Origin: Streptomyces sp. NBC_01210
Lineage (GTDB): Bacteria > Actinomycetota > Actinomycetes > Streptomycetales > Streptomycetaceae
Direction: 5' to 3'
Assembly: GCF_036010325.1 (NCBI RefSeq)
Contig: NZ_CP108549.1
Coordinates: 4,092,001-4,156,000, forward strand
Length of the DNA: 64,000 bases
Part shown: one piece after another, positions 44,578 to 52,382 of the stretch
How positions within the stretch are numbered: the stretch's first letter is position 1
Layout of the letters: every line of letters begins with the position of its first letter
The notes under the pieces: model-generated
What the model was told of the DNA's origin: nothing
What the model saw: only the letters and a program-made list of their open reading frames with translations
Databases searched by the model: none
Position numbers and translations under genes: made by a program

Positions 44578-45854
44578 CAGACGGCCACCGCCTCGGGCCC
44601 CGGCGCCGCCGCGGAACCCGACCCCGACGCGGCCCCCGGCGCCGCTCCCAACCCCGACCCCGACGGCGCCCCCGACGCCGCTCCCGACGGCGGGACGAAG
44701 AGTCCGGCCCGTTCGGCCGCACGGGTGCGCAGCCTGTGCACCGGGCCGAAGAGCAGCTCGTCCGCCGCCGCCCGTTTGAAGTACAGATGCGCCTCGTGTT
44801 CCCAGGTGAAGCCGATGCCACCGTGCAGCTGGACCGCCTCGCCCGCGACCACCCGCAGCGTTTCCAGGCCCTGCGCCAGCGCCAGGCCCCCCTCCCTCGG
44901 GTCCCAGGCCGCGTAGTACGCCGCCGAGCGGGCCGCCTGGACCCGCACATACAGATCGGCCAGCCGGTGCTTGACCGCCTGGAAGGAGCCGACCGCGCGG
45001 CCGAACTGCTCGCGCGCCCGGACGTACTCCAGCGTGCGGTCGAGCGCACACGACGCCGCGCCGACCGCTTCCGCCGCAAGCAGCGTCGCCGCCCGGATCC
45101 CGGTCGCCGCCAGCGCCCCCGGCACATCCGCCGCGTCGTCCGCGCCCAGCAACTCCGCCGCGCAGTCCCGCAGTTCCACCCGGGCCTGCGGCCGTGTCCC
45201 GTCCAGCGCGGTCTGCCGGGTCCGCGAAAGCCCCGCCGCATCCGCCCGGACCAGGAAGAGGAGCGTGCGGCTACGGGCGAAGCCGCCCGTATGGGCCGCG
45301 ACGAGCAGCAGCCCAGCGCTGTGGCCGTCGAGGACCTGACAGGCCTCCCCGTACAGCAGCCGGCCGCCGCCATCACCCGGCCGTGCCTGGACGCCGCCGG
45401 CCCGGCCACCGCCCGCCCACTCCCCCGACGCGTTGTCGCCGCTCAGTCCGAGTGCCGCCGCGAGGCTGCCGCCCGGCACAGCGAGTGCGCAGGTCAGCGA
45501 GCCGTCCGCGATGCGCGGGAGCAGCTCGTCGCGCTGCGCCGGCGTGCCGAGCGCGGCGATCAGCGGCGCCGCCAGCCCCGCCGTGGCGAGCAGGGGCGAG
45601 GGCAGCAGTGCCCGCCCGGTCTCCTCACAGGCGAGTGCGAGCTCCGCGAGACCGCAGCCCACGCCTCCGTACGACTCCGGCAGCGCCAGCCCCGGCAGGC
45701 CCAGCTGCGCGGACAGCTGCGCCCACAGCTCGGCGTCGTATCCGGCTGCCGTGCGGACGGCGGCCTTGACCTCGTCCGGGCCCGACCGTTTGGTCAGCAG
45801 CTCGCGCAGGGTGCGGCGGATCTCGTCCTGCTCCGCGGTGAAGGCGCTGTTCAT
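44577..45854 (-). CDS. Acyl-CoA dehydrogenase
   Basis: A 425-residue FAD enzyme: ALPESYGGVGCGLAELALACEE in segments, the flavin-contacting YVRAREQFGRAVGSFQAVKH, and EAVQLHGGIGFTWEHEAHLYFKRA near the C-terminus. A 40-residue tail rich in Gly, Ala, Ser and Pro (SGAASGAPSGSGLG ...) is not part of the family fold. It introduces an alpha,beta double bond in a CoA ester. No Glu of the FadE catalytic type was confirmed by eye. Upstream lies an operator copy. Confidence 0.88.
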   Translation of the reverse strand: MNSAFTAEQDEIRRTLRELLTKRSGPDEVKAAVRTAAGYDAELWAQLSAQLGLPGLALPESYGGVGCGLAELALACEETGRALLPSPLLATAGLAAPLIAALGTPAQRDELLPRIADGSLTCALAVPGGSLAAALGLSGDNASGEWAGGGRAGGVQARPGDGGGRLLYGEACQVLDGHSAGLLLVAAHTGGFARSRTLLFLVRADAAGLSRTRQTALDGTRPQARVELRDCAAELLGADDAADVPGALAATGIRAATLLAAEAVGAASCALDRTLEYVRAREQFGRAVGSFQAVKHRLADLYVRVQAARSAAYYAAWDPREGGLALAQGLETLRVVAGEAVQLHGGIGFTWEHEAHLYFKRAAADELLFGPVHRLRTRAAERAGLFVPPSGAASGAPSGSGLGAAPGAASGSGSAAAPGPEAVAV

Positions 45855-45869
45855 GGGATCCCCTCCATA

Positions 45870-45966
45870 TCTGACGGGCCGTCATGTTAGAGCGGACGGA
45901 TCCAGATGCACAGGGGCGTGCGCCCATCGGGGGGATACGCCTCCCGGTATCTGATGTACCGTCAGA
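45870..45966. promoter_or_regulatory. Two operator copies: 45870-45886 and 45950-45966
   Basis: TCTGACG GGC CGTCATG sits 16 bases before the leftward acyl-CoA dehydrogenase start; TCTGATG TAC CGTCAGA sits 4 bases before the rightward thiolase ATG. The second probably overlaps the promoter or the leader, implying a leaderless or short-leader message. Confidence 0.75.
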
Positions 45967-45969
45967 TTC

Positions 45970-47148
45970 ATGCCTTCAACTCCGCGCACCCCGCGCAAGG
46001 TCGCCATCGTCGGCATATCCCTCTCGGACTGCGGACGCGTCGACGGCCCCACGCCGTACGCCCTGCACGCCCAGGCAGCCCGCCGCGCACTCGCCGACTC
46101 CGGCCTCGAGCGCTCCGTCATCGACGGCTTCGGCTCGGCCGGCCTCGGCACCCTCGCCCCGGTCGAGGTCGCCGAGTATCTGGGCCTGCGGCCGAGGTGG
46201 GTGGACTCGACCGCCGTGGGCGGGGCCACCTGGGAGGTCATGGCGGCCCACGCCGCCGACGCGATCGCGGCCGGTCACGCCAATGCCGTGCTCCTCGTCT
46301 ACGGATCGACCGCCCGCGCCGACATCAGGGCGGGGCGGCGCACCTCCAACCTCTCCTTCGGCGGCCGCGGGCCGCTGCAGTTCGAGGTCCCTTACGGGCA
46401 CACGCTCATCTCCAAGTACGCGATGGCCGCCCGCCGCCATATGCACGAGTACGGCACGACCCTGGAGCAGCTCGCGTCGGTGGCGGTCCAGGCGCGGGCG
46501 AACGCCGCCGCCAATCCGGACGCGATGTTCCGCAAGCCGATCACCGTCGACGAGGTGCTCGACGGGCCGTTGATCGCGGACCCGTTCACCAAACTGCACT
46601 GCTGCATCCGCAGCGACGGCGGCTGTGCGGTGCTGCTCGCGGCCGAGGAGTACGTACCGGACACCGCGAAGGACCCGGTATGGATCCTCGGCACCGGGGA
46701 GTACGTCTCGCACACCACCATGTCGGAGTGGGAGGACTTCACCGTCTCCCCGGCGGCGGTCTCGGGCCACCTCGCCTTCGAGCGCGCGGGCGTCTCCCCT
46801 GCCGACATGGATATCGCCGAGATCTATGACGCCTTCACCTATATGACTCTGGTGACCCTCGAAGACCTGGGTTTCTGCGCCAAGGGCGAGGGCGGCCCGT
46901 TCGTCGGGAAAGGGCGGCTGACGCGGGACGGCGAGCTGCCGGTCAACACCGACGGCGGCGGTCTCTCCGCCTGCCATCCGGGGATGCGCGGACTGTTTCT
47001 GCTGGTCGAGGCCGTGCGGCAGCTGCGCGGCGAGGCGGGCGGCCACCAGGTGCGCAAGGCGGACGGCGGGCCGCCGCGACTGGCGGTCGCCTCCGGTACG
47101 GGTGGCTGGTTCTGCTCCTCGGGGACGGTGGTGCTGGGCAGGGGCTGA
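45970..47148 (+). CDS. SCP-x/Ltp-type thiolase-like protein (second copy)
   Basis: A 392-residue protein of the same branch as 35259-36407: KVAIVGISLSDCGR, RRHMHEYGTT, IYDAFTYMT and GGGLSACHPGMRG. At the position of Cys87 in the other copy it has GGATW, so it lacks that cysteine, as do Ltp2-type aldolases. The DUF35 gene at 49822-50226 is a possible partner. Confidence 0.86.
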   Translation: MPSTPRTPRKVAIVGISLSDCGRVDGPTPYALHAQAARRALADSGLERSVIDGFGSAGLGTLAPVEVAEYLGLRPRWVDSTAVGGATWEVMAAHAADAIAAGHANAVLLVYGSTARADIRAGRRTSNLSFGGRGPLQFEVPYGHTLISKYAMAARRHMHEYGTTLEQLASVAVQARANAAANPDAMFRKPITVDEVLDGPLIADPFTKLHCCIRSDGGCAVLLAAEEYVPDTAKDPVWILGTGEYVSHTTMSEWEDFTVSPAAVSGHLAFERAGVSPADMDIAEIYDAFTYMTLVTLEDLGFCAKGEGGPFVGKGRLTRDGELPVNTDGGGLSACHPGMRGLFLLVEAVRQLRGEAGGHQVRKADGGPPRLAVASGTGGWFCSSGTVVLGRG

Positions 47149-47167
47149 AGAATCTATACAGCCGTCA

Positions 47168-47196
47168 TAGACAAGCGTATGGGACGCTCGTATAGT
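47168..47196 (+). promoter_or_regulatory. Sigma-70-type promoter before the FAD monooxygenase
   Basis: -35 TAGACA (47168-47173), 17-base spacer, -10 TATAGT (47191-47196). The start codon follows about 60 bases later with the site AGGAG. Nearby CTATACA (47154) and CGTATAG may be operator half-sites. Confidence 0.6.
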
Positions 47197-47254
47197 CGGG
47201 TCATCGGCAAGCGCGAACGCGCACCGCCGCTCACCACTCGACACAGGAGTCCCG

Positions 47255-48508
47255 ATGACCAAAGGGTCCGGCACCAGCGGCAAGCTCGCCGGCAAGACGG
47301 TCCTGATCTCCGGCGCCTCGATCGCGGGCCCGGCCCTCGCCCTCTGGCTGCACCGCTACGGATTCACGCCGACCGTCGTCGAGCGCGCACCGGAGCTCCG
47401 CCCCGGCGGCTACAAGGTCGACCTGCGCGGCGTCTCCATCGACGTCTGCGAGCGGATGGGCATCCTCGACGACGTACGCCGCGCCTCCACCGATATGCAG
47501 GGCGGCTCGTACGTCGACAACGTCGGCGCCACCATCGCCGAGATGCCGGCCGACTTCTTCGGCGGCCGGGTGGACGGCGACGACGAGGTCATGCGCGGCG
47601 ACCTCGCGCAGATCCTCCACGAGCGCACCCGCGACGACATCGAGTACATCTTCGGCGACTCCATCGCCACGCTCACCGAGGACGCGGACGGCGTCGACGT
47701 CACCTTCGAGCAGGGCGAGCCGCGCCGCTTCGATCTGGTGGTGGGCGCGGACGGGCTGCACTCACACACCCGCCGGCTGGTCTTCGGCGACGAAAAGCAG
47801 TTCAAGCGGCACCTGGGCGCGTACATCTCCATCTTCACCGCACCCAACGACCTGGACCTGGACCGCTGGGAGACGTACCACGCGCTGCCCAACAAGCTGG
47901 TGTGCGCCTACAGTTCGGGCGGGGAGACCACCGCCAAGAACATGTTCGTCTTCGGCGCGCCGGAACTCTCCTACGACTACCGGGACATGGCACAGCAGAA
48001 GAAGATCCTCGCCGACGTCTTCACGGGCGACGGCTGGGAAATCCCGAAGATGCTGGACAACGCCGCGGCCGCCGACGACTTCTACTTCGACTCCATGAGT
48101 CTGATCGAGATGGACAGTTGGTCGAAGGGGCGCATCGTGCTGCTGGGGGACGCGGCCCACTGCGCCTCCCCGGCCTCGGGCCAGGGCACCGGCCTCGCCC
48201 TGATCGGTGCGTACATCCTGGCGGGCGAACTGGCCGCGGCGAACGGTGACCACTCGGTGGCATACGAGCGCTACGAGAGCCTGATGCGGCCCGGCGTCGA
48301 GGTGAACCAGAAGTTCGCGGAGGGCTTCGCCAAGGAGATAACGGTCTCCTCAAAGCGCAAGATCCAGCTGCGGATGGCGCTGGTGCGGATGCTGCCGTAC
48401 ATGCCCTGGAAGAACCTGATCGCGAAGAAGATCACCGAGGATGTACAGAAGGCGGCCTTCGCCGTCCCGGTCAAGGACCACAAGGAGTACAGCGTGTTCG
48501 AGGGCTGA
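47255..48508 (+). CDS. FAD-dependent (class A, PheA/TetX-like) monooxygenase
   Basis: A 417-residue flavoprotein: dinucleotide-binding ISGASIAGPALALWLHRYG in segments, DG motif DLVVGADGLHS, and the GD motif GDAAHCASPASGQGTGLAL. It hydroxylates or epoxidises a small molecule with NAD(P)H. The convergent TetR gene (48518-49096) is the local candidate regulator. Confidence 0.88.
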   Translation: MTKGSGTSGKLAGKTVLISGASIAGPALALWLHRYGFTPTVVERAPELRPGGYKVDLRGVSIDVCERMGILDDVRRASTDMQGGSYVDNVGATIAEMPADFFGGRVDGDDEVMRGDLAQILHERTRDDIEYIFGDSIATLTEDADGVDVTFEQGEPRRFDLVVGADGLHSHTRRLVFGDEKQFKRHLGAYISIFTAPNDLDLDRWETYHALPNKLVCAYSSGGETTAKNMFVFGAPELSYDYRDMAQQKKILADVFTGDGWEIPKMLDNAAAADDFYFDSMSLIEMDSWSKGRIVLLGDAAHCASPASGQGTGLALIGAYILAGELAAANGDHSVAYERYESLMRPGVEVNQKFAEGFAKEITVSSKRKIQLRMALVRMLPYMPWKNLIAKKITEDVQKAAFAVPVKDHKEYSVFEG

Positions 48509-48517
48509 CGCCGACCA

Positions 48518-49096
48518 CTACTCGTCGGGCGGGAGCAGCCGCTCGACCAGGGCCGTGATGAGATCGCCCGCCTGCTCCTCGGGGAACACGTCGGGCAGCG
48601 TGAGGCGCTCCACCACCAGCCAGTTCGCCGCGAGATAGATCATCCTGACCGCGTCGGCGTCTCCGGGCAGACCGGAGGCCAGATGGTTGGCGACATTCGC
48701 CTCGACGTCCTCGCTGACGCGTGCGGTGAGCACGGCGCGCAGCTCGGGGCGGCGGGTGGCTTCCAGCCGCAGTTCGAGGAGAGCGAGGTAGCCCGTGCTG
48801 TACGCCGAGACGCGCTCCACCACTTCGCGCACCAGCTCCGCGGTCCGCGCGCGGGTGGCCGGGCCGGTGAACATGGCCTCCATCGTGGCGTCGTCCGGGC
48901 GCAGGCACTCATAGATCCGCCCCCCGGCCTGGGTGAGCAGGTCGTCGCGGTTGGCGAAGTAGTTGGACGCGGTGCCCTTGGGGACGTCCGCCTCGGCGTC
49001 GACGGCCCGGAAGGTGAGGCCGCGGGCGCCCTCGCGGGCGAGCACTTCGATGGCCGCGTCCACCAGCGCCGCGCGCCGGGCCAGGTTCTGCCTCAT
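48518..49096 (-). CDS. TetR-family transcriptional regulator
   Basis: A 192-residue protein: HTH ALVDAAIEVLAREGARGLTFRAVDAEADVPKGTASNYFANRDDLL in segments, then a ligand domain. ATG 49096 is preferred for GAGGAC before it; 49129 is longer. It is divergent from the oxidase-like gene at 49153, with a palindrome between, so it probably represses that gene and itself. Confidence 0.88.
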   Translation of the reverse strand: MRQNLARRAALVDAAIEVLAREGARGLTFRAVDAEADVPKGTASNYFANRDDLLTQAGGRIYECLRPDDATMEAMFTGPATRARTAELVREVVERVSAYSTGYLALLELRLEATRRPELRAVLTARVSEDVEANVANHLASGLPGDADAVRMIYLAANWLVVERLTLPDVFPEEQAGDLITALVERLLPPDE

Positions 49097-49123
49097 CTGC
49101 GTCCTCTCGATCACCCCGACCGA

Positions 49124-49142
49124 TACCACTCCGAGTGTAGTA
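49124..49142. promoter_or_regulatory. Inverted repeat between tetR and the oxidase-like gene
   Basis: TACCACTC-C-GAGTGTAGTA: arms TAC-ACTC/GAGT-GTA are symmetric with one mismatch, centred in a 56-base divergent gap. It does not match the regulon element. Confidence 0.5.
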
Positions 49143-49152
49143 CTTTGCCCTT

Positions 49153-49821
49153 ATGGACAACGATCGGCAGGAAACCTTCCGCGAGCTCCTGCACGCACAG
49201 CGGGTCTGGGACACCACGCTGCCCGCGTTCGACCCGGCTTCCGCGCCCCACGCCCCGCTGCCGCTCTTCCACCGTTGGTTCGCCGAGGCCGTGGCCGCGG
49301 GCCAGAACGAGCCGCACACCATGACCCTGGCCACCGTGGACGAGCAGGGGCGTCCCGACGTACGCACGCTGATGCTGCACGGCGCCGACGAGCGCGGCTG
49401 GCACTTCGCCTCGCACGCCACCAGCGCGAAGGGCCGGCAGCTCGCCGCGCACCCGGAGGCCGCGCTGGGCTTCTACTGGGCGGCGCAGGGCCGCCAGATC
49501 CGGATCCGGGGCCGCGTGACGGCGGGCGCCTCCGCGGAGGGCCAGGCCGATCTGCACGCCCGCTCGACGGGTGCGCTGGCCGCCGCGCTCACCGGGCGGC
49601 AGAGCGAAGTCCTCGGCTCGCAGGACGAGTTGGCGGCGGCGTCACAGGCGGCGTGGGAGCGGGCCGGGGCGGAGCCGGACGCGCCCGTGCCGACCTGGAC
49701 GCTGTATGTGCTCCAGCCGTACGAGGTGGAGTTCTTCCAGGGCGACGAACGGCGGCGGCACGTACGGCTGCGCTACCGCCGCGAGGAGAGCGGCTGGGCG
49801 AGGGAGCTGCTCTGGCCGTGA
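49153..49821 (+). CDS. Pyridoxamine 5'-phosphate oxidase-like flavoprotein
   Basis: A 222-residue FMN-binding split-barrel protein of the PdxH type: PHTMTLATVDEQGRPDVRTLML in segments, RGWHFASHATSAKGRQLA, and a C-terminal PdxH-like RLRYRR. True PdxH has further PLP-binding residues I cannot confirm here, so a general FMN/F420 oxidase is possible. Confidence 0.82.
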   Translation: MDNDRQETFRELLHAQRVWDTTLPAFDPASAPHAPLPLFHRWFAEAVAAGQNEPHTMTLATVDEQGRPDVRTLMLHGADERGWHFASHATSAKGRQLAAHPEAALGFYWAAQGRQIRIRGRVTAGASAEGQADLHARSTGALAAALTGRQSEVLGSQDELAAASQAAWERAGAEPDAPVPTWTLYVLQPYEVEFFQGDERRRHVRLRYRREESGWARELLWP

Positions 49822-50226
49822 TCACCGTCTCCTTGCCGGACGGAAGACGGGCACCGCCACCTCACCGTCCTCCCGGCGAAAGGTGACCTCCAGCTCCATG
49901 CCGATGCTCAGCCCGCCCTCCGGGCACTCCACGATCTCGGCCATCATCCGCGGGCCTTCGGCGAGATCGACGACCGCGGCGGTGTACGGGACGCGGCCAC
50001 CGAAGGGCGGCAGGTCATTGCGGTGCACAACAGACCAGGTGTAGAGCGTGGCGCGGCCGCTCGCGCCCTCCCACCCGACGTCCTCGCTCCAGCAGTGCGG
50101 GCAGAACTCGCGCGGATAGTGGTGCGCCTTCGCGCAGGCGCGGCAGTGACGGATCAGCAGCCGGCCATCGGCTGCGGCGTCCCAGAAGGGGCGGGTGAAG
50201 TCGTCGACTTCAGGCGTCGCGGTCAT
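49822..50226 (-). CDS. DUF35 zinc-ribbon/OB-fold protein
   Basis: A 134-residue protein: ribbon cysteines in RHCRACAKAHHYPREFCPHC and an OB-fold (LYTWSVVHRNDLPP ... YTAAVVDLAEGPRM). It pairs by type with the thiolase-like gene at 45970. ATG overlaps the DoxX stop (TGATG); the longer frame to 50268 overlaps DoxX. Confidence 0.85.
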   Translation of the reverse strand: MTATPEVDDFTRPFWDAAADGRLLIRHCRACAKAHHYPREFCPHCWSEDVGWEGASGRATLYTWSVVHRNDLPPFGGRVPYTAAVVDLAEGPRMMAEIVECPEGGLSIGMELEVTFRREDGEVAVPVFRPARRR

Positions 50227-50675
50227 CAGAAAAGTCCGATCGCACTGTCCACGGACCAGGTCTGCCATGCCATGGCGAAGAGGGCGACGAACGATATGAG
50301 CGCCATCATGCCGTTCTGGCCCTGTTCCGCCCAGTCATGGATCATCAGGACCAGATAGATCAGATTGAGAAGGAGCCCGCCGAGGAGGGCGACCGGGGTC
50401 AGAAAGCCGACGATCAGACCGAGACCCAGGGCGAGTTCGGCGTAAACGACGACGTACGCCATGACCTTGGGGCGGGGCTGGACCACCTTGTTGAAGCCGT
50501 TCTTCACCAACGGCCACCGGTGCTTGCCCGCGACGTCCGCCGCCCAGGCGATGCCGGTGCCGCGCTCGAACCAGTCCTTCTTGTCCTTGTGGCGCCAGCT
50601 CTCCAGCCACCACAGGCCGAGACCGATGCGGAGGACGGCGAGCCATTCGGCCCCGGTGAGCCAGATGGTCTCCAT
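50226..50675 (-). CDS. DoxX-family membrane protein
   Basis: A 149-residue protein with four hydrophobic segments: WLAVLRIGLGLWWLES, VVVYAELALGLGLIVGF, LLGGLLLNLIYLVLMI and LISFVALFAMAW. DoxX-like proteins are membrane quinol-related or thiosulfate-related factors; the exact role is unknown. Preceded by an operator copy; first gene of the operon with DUF35. Confidence 0.82.
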   Translation of the reverse strand: METIWLTGAEWLAVLRIGLGLWWLESWRHKDKKDWFERGTGIAWAADVAGKHRWPLVKNGFNKVVQPRPKVMAYVVVYAELALGLGLIVGFLTPVALLGGLLLNLIYLVLMIHDWAEQGQNGMMALISFVALFAMAWQTWSVDSAIGLF

Positions 50676-50728
50676 CCGGGCCCCCTCTCTCTTGGCGTCT
50701 TCATTTCTGATCTCTTCGCTTCTTCATT

Positions 50729-50745
50729 TCTGACGACACGTCAGT
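50729..50745. promoter_or_regulatory. Operator copy TCTGACG ACA CGTCAGT
   Basis: Lies 54 bases upstream of the DoxX start codon. Confidence 0.75.
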
Positions 50746-50830
50746 TCAGCGGATGCGACGGCGTGTGCGCAAGAGGTGTGCGGGCGTGATCAATTCGCAA
50801 CCGATTCCCGTCTTGACTGAGACCCATCAT

Positions 50831-50846
50831 GTAATCGCGCGATTAC
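50831..50846. promoter_or_regulatory. Perfect 16-bp palindrome GTAATCGC-GCGATTAC
   Basis: Uninterrupted dyad, 11 bases before the flavin monooxygenase start, unlike the regulon element. Strong operator candidate. Confidence 0.6.
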
Positions 50847-50857
50847 GCTCACGGTTC

Positions 50858-52006
50858 ATGGCCGCCGAAAAGGACATTGACCTCACGAACGACCGGCCCG
50901 TCTACGTCATCGGCGGCGGCCCGGGCGGTCTCGCGGCTGCCGCCGCGCTGCGGGCGCAGGGCGTACGGGCCGTGGTGCTCGAGAAGTCGGAATCCGTCGG
51001 CGCCTCCTGGCGCCGCCACTACGACCGGCTGCATCTGCACACGACCCGGCGGCTGTCGGCACTGCCCGGCCTGGCGATGCCGCGGTCGTTCGGGCGCTGG
51101 GTCTCCCGTGACGACGTGATCCGCTACCTGGAGAAGTACGCGGAGTTCCACGAGCTGGAGATCGTGACAGGGGTCGAGGTCTCCCGGATCGAGCCCTCCG
51201 GTCCCGACTGGGTGCTGCACGCGACAGGCGGCCGGGGGCTGACCGGGCGGGCGGTCGTGGTGGCCACCGGCTACAACCACACCCCCCGGCTGCCCGACTG
51301 GCCGGGCCGCGATGCGTACACCGGCGAACTGCTGCACGCGGGCGAGTACCGCAACGCCGCCCCGTACGCGGGCAAGGACGTACTGGTCGTCGGCGTCGGC
51401 AACACCGGCGCCGAGATAGCCGTCGACCTGGTGGAGGGCGGCGCCGCCCGGGTCCGCCTCGCCGTGCGGACGACCCCGCACATAGTCCGCCGCTCGACGG
51501 CGGGCTGGCCGGCCCAGCGGACCGGCATCCTGGTCCGTCGGCTGCCGGTCCGCCTGGTGGACCGGGCGGGCGAGATCATGTGCAAGGTCTCCGTCCCCGA
51601 CCTCACGGAACAGGGGCTTCCGCGCCCGGACACGGGCCTGTACTCCCGCGTGAAGCAGGGCGCGATCCCGATCCAGGACGTGGGCCTGATCGACGCGGTA
51701 CGGGCCGGCAAGGTCGAGCCGGTCGCCGCGCTGGAGTCCTTCGAGGACAGCAAGGCGGTCCTGGCGGACGGCACCCGGATCTCCCCGGACACGGTGATCG
51801 CGGCAACGGGCTACCGCCGGGCGCTGGAGGGTCTGGTCGGCCATCTCGGCGTCCTGGACGAGCGGGGCAAACCGGTGACACACGGCGGCCGCGCGGCGGC
51901 GCAGGCGCCGGGGCTGTACTTCACGGGGTTCACGAACCCGATCAGCGGGATGTTCCGCGAGATGGCGCTCGACGCGCGCAAGATCGCCAAGTCGCTGGCG
52001 AGGTAG
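50858..52006 (+). CDS. Flavin-containing (Baeyer-Villiger/FMO-type) monooxygenase
   Basis: A 382-residue protein: FAD motif GGGPGGLAAAAAL (about residues 16-28), second dinucleotide site VVGVGNTGAEIAVDL for NADPH, and ATGYNHTP, the ATG motif of the family. It could oxygenate a ketone or amine in the pathway. The ATG at 50858 has no ribosome binding site and sits just after the palindrome; the message may be leaderless, or a start at 50753 is possible. Confidence 0.85.
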   Translation: MAAEKDIDLTNDRPVYVIGGGPGGLAAAAALRAQGVRAVVLEKSESVGASWRRHYDRLHLHTTRRLSALPGLAMPRSFGRWVSRDDVIRYLEKYAEFHELEIVTGVEVSRIEPSGPDWVLHATGGRGLTGRAVVVATGYNHTPRLPDWPGRDAYTGELLHAGEYRNAAPYAGKDVLVVGVGNTGAEIAVDLVEGGAARVRLAVRTTPHIVRRSTAGWPAQRTGILVRRLPVRLVDRAGEIMCKVSVPDLTEQGLPRPDTGLYSRVKQGAIPIQDVGLIDAVRAGKVEPVAALESFEDSKAVLADGTRISPDTVIAATGYRRALEGLVGHLGVLDERGKPVTHGGRAAAQAPGLYFTGFTNPISGMFREMALDARKIAKSLAR

Positions 52007-52307
52007 CGGGGCACCAGGAATCCACGGCCCCGACTCCTGGCGACACCGGCCGGCCGGCCGAGAGTTCGCCCACCGCACCCGCAAGGAGCTCGTCGCAGTT
52101 CGGCTCGCCGCTCGACAGGAATACGGGAGTCCGGCTGGCCGAAACACTCCCCCACGGCGAAGGCCGTGGGATAGCGGGATCACTCACTTGGGTACGGGTG
52201 GGACAGCGGCCCATCGTGAGCGGCCGACGCCATCCCTGAGAACTGCGCGCGCGGTCCTGCGAACCTGCAATCCCCTGTCGTCACCAGGCTTTGCCCGCAG
52301 GACTGTT
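52007..52307. other. Intergenic region with a hairpin, possible IS-end remnant
   Basis: Contains CCCACGGC-GAAG-GCCGTGGG (52151-52170), an 8-bp stem with a 4-base loop. Similar hairpins occur at ends of IS200/IS605 elements, but no transposase fragment is readable here. No gene supported. Confidence 0.35.
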
Positions 52308-52348
52308 CCTGACGAGTCGTCAGGTCTGTAATCTGACTATGCGTCAGT
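52308..52348. promoter_or_regulatory. Two operator copies: 52308-52324 and 52332-52348
   Basis: CCTGACG AGT CGTCAGG (perfect 7-bp arms) and TCTGACT ATG CGTCAGT, 24 bases apart, ahead of the acyl-CoA synthetase at 52383. Confidence 0.75.
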
Positions 52349-52382
52349 TACCTAGGCCAACGAGCAGGAGCGGGGCTCAGCG

